64,000 nucleotides of DNA, taken from Pseudopithomyces maydicus. Its lineage: Eukaryota; Ascomycota; Dothideomycetes; Pleosporales; Didymosphaeriaceae. The notes beneath the pieces are model-generated. The model did not search any database. It saw only the letters and a list, made by a program, of their open reading frames with translations, and had not been told where the DNA came from. Positions 12,305 through 20,808 of the stretch are shown here, piece after piece. How positions within the stretch are numbered: position 1 is the first letter of the stretch; the number at the start of each line of letters is the position of its first letter. A program made the translations under genes and the position numbers. The stretch is taken from the NCBI GenBank assembly GCA_026873275.1, contig JANTUC010000006.1, forward strand, positions 434,001 to 498,000. Direction: 5' to 3'.

Positions 12305-12866
12305 GGGTCACGTGATGTTTTTGACCGGATGGACTTCACGTGGAAGGACATCTGTGTTTATTGCAAGCGAGCACATGTTTGCATTCTCTAGCATACATAG
12401 CGAGGTATTTTGTCATGGATTAGAAATATTAGAAATGTAAATAGGCTTCATGCCTCTGTCTTGCAAGGTTCAAAGAATTTACCATGTAATCCTGCAGAAA
12501 TTGAATGTCTATACCAAATTCTGCGTATCACTGCTGTATAGAAGAACTAATAATTTTGCGAAGCCATCACAGAAAGGTGGCTTTGGTAGTCGGCGCTACT
12601 TTCTCCAGATTCTTTGTTAGGAAAGATGTTTGACGAAACGCCATCGCCATAAACGATTGCTTCTTTGTACTTGAGATTGGGAACGGTTTCTTTGAACAAA
12701 CTGCATTCGTCTTGGTTTCTCTCTGAATTCGCTCTTATCGAGATATGTTTGTTTGAGCTCACGCAATCAATCAAGCTTGGGTGCAGATCCGTTCAGCTTC
12801 TTCCATCCACCAACCTCATCAACAAGCACGCGAGCTTTTACTCCTCGAATTCTGCTACCTTCCAAA
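12305..12866. other. intergenic before first USP-like gene
   Basis: About 560 nt, AT-rich. Contains two CACGTG palindromes close to its left end and the presumed promoter and 5' UTR of the gene starting at 12867. No gene seen. Confidence 0.5.
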
Positions 12867-14186
12867 ATGGCCGAATCATATTCAGGGCCTCGCAGCAAGC
12901 ATGCATCCCATCGAATCGTTGGGGGAACAGTCTATTACATGAAGAGGCACATTAATCCTCAAAACGGGGATGTGACAATGACTTGGGTACCGGTGAAAAG
13001 AAGGTCTTCAGATCCAAACAAGAAAATTGATCCCGTGGTCTCCCTGCGTCATCCTATTCAGCAACGTCAAGACAGAATTGCTAGGTCAATTCCAAACAGG
13101 TTGCTACTTAACATCATCCGTAACTCACTTCAACCCGGCAAATCTTTGCAACCACGCGGTATAGTGAATCCTGGTCATTTTTGTTATCAAAATAGCGTGT
13201 ATCAATCTCTCATGCATACACCCATTTTTGTCCGATGGATCGATACGCATACTCGTGTCAAGGATTGCGAAGCAAAAAAGGACGTCAAGCCACCATGCGT
13301 CAAATGCAACCTCAAGCAGCTCACTTATCAATATTGGGATGCTCAAGTTGACAGCATATTTCCAATTTCCGGTCACAATGTCTACCTCGGGAACATAAGG
13401 GAAACGGCTTGGACTCGCTTTAGGGAAACACATTTGGAAGATGCAAGTGAATATTATAACTGGATCATTGAACAGTTGGACGACGAGAACGACAAAGTGT
13501 GGCATGATCAGTTGGTCGCATTGTACGGCATAAGTTATAAAGAGTATTACAAATGCCGAGTGTGTGGAGTTGAGCGTCCCGGCGCTCCCAGTCCGCCTGA
13601 ATTTAGTTTGGAAGTTGCCATGGATGAAATTGAATCAGTTGAGGAAGCTGTCGAAAGATATCTTGGCCCAGAAAAGCTTCGCGTCCATTGTGAGTCTAGG
13701 AAGTGCCGTAAGGCTCGCGACGGGACACGACACGAAAGATACAAACAAATCACAGCCGGCCCCAAAGTTCTCAGGGTGACACTTAAAATCACAGAATACT
13801 CATTAAAGGGCCTCAAGATCAGCACTGCATTCGAGATTAACGAGTTCCTGGATCTTACTGAGTTCCAAGCAGTTAACAAAGTTCCACTGCGGTACAGGTT
13901 GGCAAGTGTCATTTCACACCGTGGGAAGACTCTGCATGCAGGTCACTACATAGCTAGTGTCCGAAGCTTCTACCAATCTGAACATCGCTTTTACCATATC
14001 AACGATGATTTTACATCGGGCTTGAGTCAAATAGAGTTCTCGAACAATCCACAACGCCCAATTCATTACACCAAGGGTTTAGGTTTCAATGTGTATACTC
14101 TGACATACTTGAGGGACGAAAAACCATTAAGGGATATAAGGAAATTATTAAAGAATTCAGCACCGGGGGGTTGGATTTGGAGATAG
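12867..14186 (+). CDS. divergent ubiquitin-specific protease-like protein A (439 aa)
   Basis: Peptidase C19 (USP) fold, predicted to cleave ubiquitin from substrates. Start ATG at 12867 has a strong CAAAATGGCC context; the open frame continues upstream but without an ATG. Cys box: GIVNPGHFCYQNSVYQSL with Cys106 and the oxyanion Asn five residues before it. Box 2 variant: LEDASEYYNWI, where QQDAHEFL is usual. A CxxC pair (KCRVCGVER) and later Cys residues suggest the USP zinc ribbon. His box: HAGHYIASVR with His360. The acid position is FYHINDDF, Asn in place of the usual Asp, which some active USPs also have. C-terminal strand NVYTLTYLR closes the fold. All catalytic positions are present, so activity is plausible, though sequence drift from housekeeping USPs is large. 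Its paralogue lies 0.8 kb downstream. Confidence 0.85.
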   Translation: MAESYSGPRSKHASHRIVGGTVYYMKRHINPQNGDVTMTWVPVKRRSSDPNKKIDPVVSLRHPIQQRQDRIARSIPNRLLLNIIRNSLQPGKSLQPRGIVNPGHFCYQNSVYQSLMHTPIFVRWIDTHTRVKDCEAKKDVKPPCVKCNLKQLTYQYWDAQVDSIFPISGHNVYLGNIRETAWTRFRETHLEDASEYYNWIIEQLDDENDKVWHDQLVALYGISYKEYYKCRVCGVERPGAPSPPEFSLEVAMDEIESVEEAVERYLGPEKLRVHCESRKCRKARDGTRHERYKQITAGPKVLRVTLKITEYSLKGLKISTAFEINEFLDLTEFQAVNKVPLRYRLASVISHRGKTLHAGHYIASVRSFYQSEHRFYHINDDFTSGLSQIEFSNNPQRPIHYTKGLGFNVYTLTYLRDEKPLRDIRKLLKNSAPGGWIWR

Positions 14187-15015
14187 AGCCCACTCGCGAT
14201 GTAAGACGAATTCAATCGCTCTGATGGAGGCTCTCCTAATTTTTTGTTATTTCGATTATCCTTCCTCGTACCATTTGCTTTCGTTAATTCATATAACAAT
14301 CTTATCTATCATTTTCCAACGCATCGAGCACTTTGACGTAACGATAATCGCATACAACAGTCTTTACCCGTAACTATGTAATTTTTAGGTCGAACACCTA
14401 CCTCTAATTACAAATCACTGAAGTCTTTGACATAGTAAAACCTTTGCGAGGTATTCATTGAAATTCTGGACGGAATGGAACACGCGGGCAGACGTTCAGG
14501 GAATCAGACTACACGTAACTGTCGGACTATCTAGAAAGCTACACAGATATCAAATTATCACTCTGCTTCCTCTGCATTCCGTAATAATTAGCCAAAGGGA
14601 AAGCAACAAGGCGTTAACAAAGGAGAAGTGTGGCTAGCCTAAGATATAGTCATTGATTATCACCTAAGCTAAACCAAATACATTAGGTAAATCAAACTCT
14701 CGAAGTAAGTCTTGCTTGGGATGGGAATTCTTTGTTCCATGGCTATACTAGTATGGCCTGTCGTAGAAAAGTTCCGCTTTGTCGGATCGTCGCCGTTTCT
14801 GCTGCTGTTTGTCACCAGTATATGATCTTAACAACGAAATCTTCTTTCAACACACGGAAGTTCCATATATTTGGAGTTTTCGTACTTCTTGAAGACTTAG
14901 TGGCTGTCAAAGTCTCGTTCAATGAGTTTGACGCTTTCCTAGATTCACTCTGAACAAGGATCAAATTGAAGAACCACGCCAGCAGCTTCGAAATCAAAGA
15001 CTAAGTATATCAAAA
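14187..15015. other. intergenic between the two USP-like genes
   Basis: About 830 nt, clearly AT-rich, no ATG-initiated frame of note. No repeat shared with neighbours was seen by eye. Confidence 0.5.
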
Positions 15016-16554
15016 ATGGCACCAAAGAAAAATTCAGGTAGAGCTGCATCAGTAAAGTCGACGAAGGCTGCAAAAACTGGGAGGACTGTAAAGACTGGGA
15101 GAGTTGCAAAGACTGCAAAGACTGCAAAGACTAAAAAGACTAAAAAGACGGCAAAAACAGGAAAGACGGGAAAGACGGCGAAAACGGGAAAGACGGGAAA
15201 GACGGCGAAAACAGGAAAGACGGGAAAGACATCGAAGACAGCGAAGACAGCGAAGATAGAGAAGATAGCGAAGACAGTAAAGACTGGAAAAACAGTAAAG
15301 ACTGCAGAAACAACGAAAAATGGCACAGCAAACGCAGGCCAGGGAAACGATAGAGATGCAGCAGAAGATTTGCGGAGAGAAGAAAAATTGTTCTCCGCAG
15401 CTGTTGAGCGCAGCAAAACAACAGACCGAGTGTCCCGAAGCGCTGGAAAATATCTCCCAGAATTGCAGAATACCTGGTTTCCCCGTCGTCTCAAGGGTCA
15501 AAAAAAGAATCGCAAAAATCTCGACCCCCGAGGCATACAAAACAAGCTTTCACACTGCTACTGGAACTCGGTACTCCAAAACCTCATGCACGTGCCCTTT
15601 TTTCTCCATTGGATCAGTTCACATGTTCGCACACTCGATTGTGTAGACCACATCGAGGACACCCTGTATAAGAAGGATATTGAAAAGCCACAACACTGCG
15701 CTCGGTGCGAAATGAAAAAGCTGATACAAGACTACTGGGGACCCGAGGATCCAAATACTCCAATCCAATTGCAAAACCAGGCTCTCTGCAATCTCAAAGA
15801 AATTGCGTGGTACATAACACAACTTGATCCAGAGGGTCAGGAGGACACACACGAGCTTCTTTTGTTCTTGTTTAACGATCAACATGGTCTGTTCAGGGGA
15901 CATCACTTGTGGCATGAACAAGCCACGGCGATATTCCAAACAACCATTGCAACGTTTTACACCTGCAACTCGTGCAGTGTTGAAAGAGAGGGAGACCCCG
16001 ATTTCCATAATCAATTATCAGTGAGGGTCGATGAAAATTTCCCGTCACTTGTGGAAGCAATTGGGAATCACTTTGACATTGAATGGGTAGAAGTAAATTG
16101 TCGCGAGGAGGGGTGCGCAGGAAGAATGGCCGCGCGGTTTCCCAGGATTAGAGTAGCACCAAAAGTACTAATCGTACACCTAGGAATCTATCGCTATTCA
16201 AAGTGGGTGGCAGGTTATGAGAAACTCCTCCATCCAATTGGGATACCTGAAGAACTAGAGCTTAAATGGTATCATGAAAACCCCAAAAAGCCGCTGAAGT
16301 ATCGATTGTCAGGCGTCATAGCACATGAAGGGCCATCGATTCATGAAGGACACTATGTAGCGTGCGTACGCAGCCCAGGCACCAATCCATTTTACCAACT
16401 CTCCGACGCCAGTCCGAGGAGGGCTTTGTCTGTTGGCGAGTTTACGAGCAATCCGCAGTCGACACCTAGGGGGATGGAGGGAAAGAAGAAGGTTTCTCGA
16501 AAGAAAAAAATTTTATGGTTTATATGCTCACTTATATTGCAGTTGAAGAGGTAG
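15016..16554 (+). CDS. divergent USP-like protein B with Lys/Thr repeat N-terminus (512 aa as read)
   Basis: Second C19-family protein. Residues about 15-100 are a low-complexity Lys-Thr-Gly/Ala tract built from KTGKTAKT-like units. The USP domain starts near residue 173: GIQNKLSHCYWNSVLQNL with Cys181 and the oxyanion Asn retained, box 2 QEDTHELLLFL, a CNSC pair and later CREEGC, then HEGHYVACVR with His446. The acid position reads FYQLSDAS, placing Ser where Asp/Asn is expected, so activity is uncertain. At an A7 run (16504-16510) the frame slips: the expected closing strand (MVYMLTYI) is encoded one frame over and runs on to a TGA at 16599-16601. As read, the protein instead ends in an unrelated tail. 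One extra A would restore the family C-terminus. Paralogous to protein A; the N-terminal repeat is unique to this copy. Confidence 0.8.
   Translation: MAPKKNSGRAASVKSTKAAKTGRTVKTGRVAKTAKTAKTKKTKKTAKTGKTGKTAKTGKTGKTAKTGKTGKTSKTAKTAKIEKIAKTVKTGKTVKTAETTKNGTANAGQGNDRDAAEDLRREEKLFSAAVERSKTTDRVSRSAGKYLPELQNTWFPRRLKGQKKNRKNLDPRGIQNKLSHCYWNSVLQNLMHVPFFLHWISSHVRTLDCVDHIEDTLYKKDIEKPQHCARCEMKKLIQDYWGPEDPNTPIQLQNQALCNLKEIAWYITQLDPEGQEDTHELLLFLFNDQHGLFRGHHLWHEQATAIFQTTIATFYTCNSCSVEREGDPDFHNQLSVRVDENFPSLVEAIGNHFDIEWVEVNCREEGCAGRMAARFPRIRVAPKVLIVHLGIYRYSKWVAGYEKLLHPIGIPEELELKWYHENPKKPLKYRLSGVIAHEGPSIHEGHYVACVRSPGTNPFYQLSDASPRRALSVGEFTSNPQSTPRGMEGKKKVSRKKKILWFICSLILQLKR
15070..15312 (+). repeat. coding minisatellite (Lys-Thr-Gly/Ala)
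   Basis: Imperfect tandem units of 9 and 15 nt (AAGACGGGAAAGACGGCG type) encode KTGKTAKT repeats at the N-terminus of USP-like protein B. Nearly purine-only on the plus strand. It also creates a long antisense open frame rich in Val-Phe-Pro, which is an artefact. Confidence 0.9.
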
Positions 16555-16601
16555 TTGAAAAGGTAGTTAAAGAGAGACGCATGGTGAGTGAACTCAGATG
16601 A

Positions 16602-17220
16602 GAATGACGTATTTTCGAATCGTGGGTAAACATGAGTCTTTGAAGATATTTTTTATTGTATTTTTTTTTCATTTCTTATATTTTATGATAGAAGCCAGCA
16701 AGCTGCTTATTCAATGCTCTACATCCTTTTTCTATGTAATTTGGAGTGCGAGATACTATATCTGAATAAATTTGTTGTTTTCGATTTGTTCTCCCGCTCT
16801 ATGTCTATGGTCTGGTCAGGTCAGTCACCAAGTAGTACAGGTTTTTTTCAGATCTCTCAAATCCTCAGGTAGAGGCGTCACTATCGCTTTCATTAATACT
16901 ACCTGACATAAAATCAGAACATGTATGCGAGAAATATATTTAAGTTCATGGCTTGAGGGGCCAAAGTTAATCCCCTATATCTCTACATCACCAAAGTAGG
17001 CAGCTGGCTGGATATACTCCAACATTACATTTGACCTCGGCGAGCCGTATCTGAATCTCGAAAGTTCGTCGCAACCCGAAAGCCCATCATACCACCATGG
17101 TAAAGTTCACCACGTCCCCACCCCAAAGCCTTGGCACCCACCCCCAATTGGCCCACCCCACCATCCTTTCCTCTTTCGCTCCCAGCACAGCTTCTGCCCC
17201 CAAAACACGACCTTTCCAGA
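16602..17220. other. intergenic before TRM9
   Basis: About 620 nt; the left half is T-rich and AT-rich, the right half holds the presumed TRM9 promoter. No gene seen. Confidence 0.5.
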
Positions 17221-18216
17221 ATGGCAGAGTCAGAAACCCAAGGCGCTGCCTACGAGGAGCAGCACGTGCATGCCGTGTACGAGCAGATTGCCTCCCATTT
17301 TTCAGCCACCCGCTACAAGGTGTGCGTCATCCGCTGCCCCCCACCTCCTAGCACATGACTAATACAAAGTGCCTCCCCAGCCCTGGCCCATCGTCGAACG
17401 CTTCCTAAACTCCCTCCCGGATGGAGCCGTGGGCGCGGATATCGGCTGCGGCAACGGGAAGTACCTTGCGGTGAACCCTAAAGTTTTCATCGTGGGGTCG
17501 GATCGGTATGTACAGTGATTATCACGTCAAAGCTCATGATGAACTTTATATATGTATATATATAAAATATACATCCCGCCCCCGCTCGGCCCCAAATCAA
17601 AAAGATAGAAAGAGAGATAAGAAGCTAACGGGAAGGGTCAAGATCCTCGAACCTGGTAAACATTGCAAAGCAGCATGAACCCCATTCGGCTATCGTAGCC
17701 GACAACTTGAATCTACCGCATCCGGTGGCGAGCTTTGACTTTGCGATTTCCATAGCGGTGATTCACCATCTTTCTACGCCGGAGCGCAGGATCGAGGCGG
17801 TGAAAGCCATTCTCGAGCTCTTGCGTCCGCCGTCAGGGAGTGAACCTGGCGATGGTGGCGGCCGGGCGCTGATCTACGTGTGGGCCTTGGAGCAAAAAGA
17901 TAGTAGGAGGGGCTGGGATGAGGGGAACGAGCAGGATATTATGGTGCCGTGGGTTATGAGGGCGAAGAAGGAGAAGGAAGGGAAGAAGGCGCGGGGGCAG
18001 AAGTCCAGCGAGCAGGTTGCGGAATCGGCAGTAAAAGATGAATCATCGAGCAAGCAGCAGCAACAACAACAACCGCAGGATAAGACGTTCTTGCGGTATT
18101 ATCATTTGTATAAGAAGGGTGAGTTGGAGCAAATTATTGAAGAGGCGGGTGGAAAGGTGGTGGAGGCCGGGTATGATAGAGATAATTGGTGGGCGATTAC
18201 GGAGCGGAGATCGTGA
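17221..18216 (+). CDS. TRM9: tRNA wobble-uridine carboxymethyl methyltransferase (TRM9-like)
   Basis: S-adenosylmethionine-dependent enzyme that methylates carboxymethyluridine at tRNA position 34. Exons 17221-17319, 17381-17505 and 17643-18216 give 265 aa. Introns are 61 and 137 nt, the first with a TGACTAAT branch region, the second carrying an AT-rich TATATA run. Matches to the yeast protein: YEQIASHFSATRYK-PWPIVERFL, SAM motif ADIGCGNGKYLAVNP, LNLPHPVASFDFAISIAVIHH, ALIYVWALEQ and the C-terminal RYYHLYKKGELEQ plus YDRDNWWAI. A Lys/Ser/Gln-rich insert (residues about 180-220, with a CAG/CAA run) replaces the spacer found in yeast. Start chosen at MAESETQGAAYEEQHV because it leads directly into the conserved HAVYEQIA; upstream frames lack similarity. 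Confidence 0.92.
18048..18077 (+). repeat. CAG/CAA trinucleotide run in TRM9
   Basis: A short AGCAGCAGCAACAACAACAA tract encodes a polyglutamine stretch in the TRM9 linker. Likely variable between strains. Confidence 0.8.
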
Positions 18217-18450
18217 AGACCGAAGCAATTCCATTCTGACTACGGTCATTGTTCATGGATTATCTTGCAGGGTTGATGGTCAAGCTCTCCTCCCAAAAGA
18301 TCATATCGCGTGGAACTCCACTGCTTCATGCATCACGAATGACTTATCTTACGAATCATAGATGTATAAATCCTGGCTCTAACACCATTGAATGATTTCG
18401 TATTCTAGCTGTTACGCGATCCTCTACAAATCCCTCTACAAAGTCCTCTA

Positions 18451-19767
18451 CTATTTCCCTTGCACGACTGGCAGAGCATACGAGCTCTCGGTGAGTGGGA
18501 ACAATTGGTAACCAAAGCCCACTGCACCAGCAACAAGGAGCACATAGTACGCTACAGTCCACCCGACGCCATGTTCCTGAATTGGTGGGTCCTCGGGTTG
18601 CCCATCTGCTTTGGCCGGCGGACCAATGGGCTCGCCAGCTTGCACACCCACCCTGCCGTACAATCGCGGCAGACCCATCCAATTGCAGAAGCTGTGGGCC
18701 AAGATGACCGAGTACAGATTCCCCGTGCGTATGAAGACAAAGGCGGCGAAGAAGCCAAACAGAGAGGTATACGTGAACTGGAAGAGCGAGCGCAATACGG
18801 CGATGGGCAGCGGGGTGCGCGGGTTAGTCAGGCGGAATTCGTAGAGGTGGTGGAGGTGGGCAATGCCAAAGTAGAGCGGGGTCAGAAACACAATCTTCTT
18901 CTGGGAGAAGTTGGCGAGCATGTGGATGGGGATGATCAAGGCTCGCCATATGAGTTCTTCGCTGACAGGACCCTGTGGTGTTCAGCAGGCGTTCACGGCG
19001 AGGCTGGAGGGAGGGTTAGCATACTGCGACATAGTTTCTGTAGCCGATCCAGCTGCTGAGCGTGTGGTACAGGTCCCTGCCCACGAGCCAGTCTCTCCAG
19101 TGGCCGTCTACGATGCCGTACTCGAACAGCGGCCCGGTGAACAGGATGGCTACCAGCAGTATGGTCCTGGCCGTGTCGAGGGGTGAAACAGGCCACAGGC
19201 CGAGGAATCGGAGAATATGTGCGGCATCGAGCCCCCGGATTGGTGCAGGACGACGACGGTCAAGAGGGTGCTAATAATACACGACGAGGTGACGGCTCGC
19301 ACCCTCGCGCGTATGGAGGAGGGCGCATCGCGGGTCAACTGTGGGGAAGGGCGCGTAGCGGCAGACAGGTAGAAGGGCAACACGTAGACGACGGTGAAGA
19401 GGACCTGCGTCTAGCCGTCAGTAGGACGGGCGGGTATAGACATGGAGGGCGGGACGCACAGACAAGAGGGCCGCCGCGGTGGGAGAGACGGCGGGAGGCG
19501 CGGGAGCTGGCCACACGTCAGCCATGCTCAAGCAGAGGTGGCAGAATCTGAGGATGTAGCGGAGAGGTGGTGCAGCTGGGTGCGTCTGGGTGCGTACGGG
19601 TGCGTCTGGTGGGCGTCTGGTGGGCGTCTGGTGGGCGTCTACGCCGGGCAGTGGGGGGGACGGCGACGGCCAATGGATGCGCACTCACCGCCTTTGACGT
19701 GCTTCTCGTACATGGCTCCCAGCGCGCTGCTGAAACGGTCGCTCCAGGACGACGGCGGCGGCGGCAT
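18451..19767 (-). CDS. RCE1: CAAX prenyl protease 2 (RCE1-like), one-base frameshift
   Basis: ER-membrane endopeptidase that removes the -AAX tripeptide from prenylated proteins such as Ras and a-factor. Exons are complement(18451-18972, 19025-19404, 19460-19506, 19689-19767). Introns are 52, 55 and 182 nt with GTATGC, GTGCGT and GTGAGT donors; CTGAC-like branch sites are clear in the last two. Motifs: EELIWR (EExxxR), FGIAHLHH and HSFCNWMG. The protein begins MPPPPSSWSDRFSSAL. Exon 19025-19404 is 380 nt although both its borders are phase 0, so one base is missing. The break lies at the C5 run 19232-19236 (G5 on the coding strand), between LHQSGG and LDAAHIL. With six bases the gene would read through to about 342 aa. 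Several spans are hydrophobic, as expected. Confidence 0.9.
19578..19640 (+). repeat. minisatellite in RCE1 intron 1
   Basis: About six tandem 10-11 nt units: GGGTGCGTCT-type followed by three GGTGGGCGTCT copies. They lie inside the 182-nt first intron of RCE1, which is longer than the other introns of this gene. Confidence 0.85.
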
Positions 19768-20808
19768 CGCTGCTCGAAGGCGTGCGTCGCTTTGTGCGGC
19801 TTGGGGCGGGCTACAAAGACGGGGGCTGCGCGCTCGCTGGGAACGGATAGATGGATAGATAGCTACCTAGCTGTCTGCCTACTACTACTGCACTTCCTAT
19901 TGTTTTGTTCTGCCAGCCAGCCAACCAGCCAGCCAGTACGAACACGAGCACGAGCTGTCCCACACCCACACACACACACACGCTATCGACTGCCGGCAAA
20001 ACGCCCCCATCCCACGGCGCCCTCTGGATAAACGTTTCGCCTCGCCGTCTCCGCCGCCTCTCACCGCGGACCCCAGCGCCCCAGCGGCGGCAGCGAACCA
20101 CGCGCCTCTCAGCCTCCAACCCCTGCATTGGCGCCCCTGCAACTCCCGCCCTGGCCTCTACAACGCCAGTGCTGCGGACGTCAGTGGCCCCCCCGTTTGA
20201 TTGCCAACGCCTACGACAGCCGTCCAGAGGCCCATATCGATACTGGATAAGGGGTGCATAGCTGGGGTCGAGGGCTTTCCTGGCAAGTCCTGGCTCGCAT
20301 CGCATCTATCCGCGGGCTCTCCAAGTCGCATCGCTCGCGCCCCGCGTGCTCGTCGAGGGAGATCCCAAGCCGCGGCCCTCTACGGCGACCCGTATCCCGA
20401 CCAAGACTCGCGTTCCTATCCGTGCCCTGCCTTGGTCGACGTGCGCTGTCGTTATTGGAGGCACGCACTGTGAAGCGAGGTGCACCTGCAGCAGCTCGAG
20501 ACCGCGCCCTCCCTGATCTGAATTTAGCAGGCCCTCTGCCCACCCATCCACCGAGTTTCTTGAATTTCCCAAACCTTTAATGCCTTTACGGCCCTCCCCG
20601 TCGCTCTTTTGACTTTTGGACATGACTGTATAGCTTCCCGTCGCTCTTTGCACACCATCCTTATCGCCCCGTCATTTTCTTTTCCCTTTTCCGCGTTTTC
20701 CTCTCTTCTCCAGGTATCTGTCTGTCTTCATGACTTGTCTCACATTTCGACATTTCCATCGCATATCTTGGTCCCCCAGGTCTCAGCAACTCCACCACCC
20801 ATTGAAGC
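19768..20808. other. divergent promoter region, RCE1 and serine-rich gene
   Basis: About 1.04 kb, GC-rich, between two diverging start codons. Contains CCAG-type tetranucleotide repeats near 19911-19937, a CA run, and a pyrimidine-rich stretch before the ATG at 20809. Open frames here are GC artefacts. Confidence 0.5.
19961..19982 (+). repeat. (CA)n microsatellite
   Basis: CACACCCACACACACACACA-type run in the RCE1/serine-rich divergent promoter. Confidence 0.85.

Noticed and set aside
15049..15540. Long minus-strand frames rich in Val-Phe-Pro or Ser-Leu
   Set aside because: They are antisense shadows of the Lys/Thr repeat in USP-like B.
16488..16540. C-terminal intron in USP-like B instead of a frameshift
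   Set aside because: A CTCAC branch and TTGCAG acceptor exist, but the donor GTTTCT is poor and the removed part encodes MVYMLTYI, matching VYTLTYLR of the paralogue.
19811..20580. Several frames over 100 aa on both strands
   Set aside because: GC-rich promoter DNA gives long chance frames; composition is Arg/Pro/Ala-rich without a domain.
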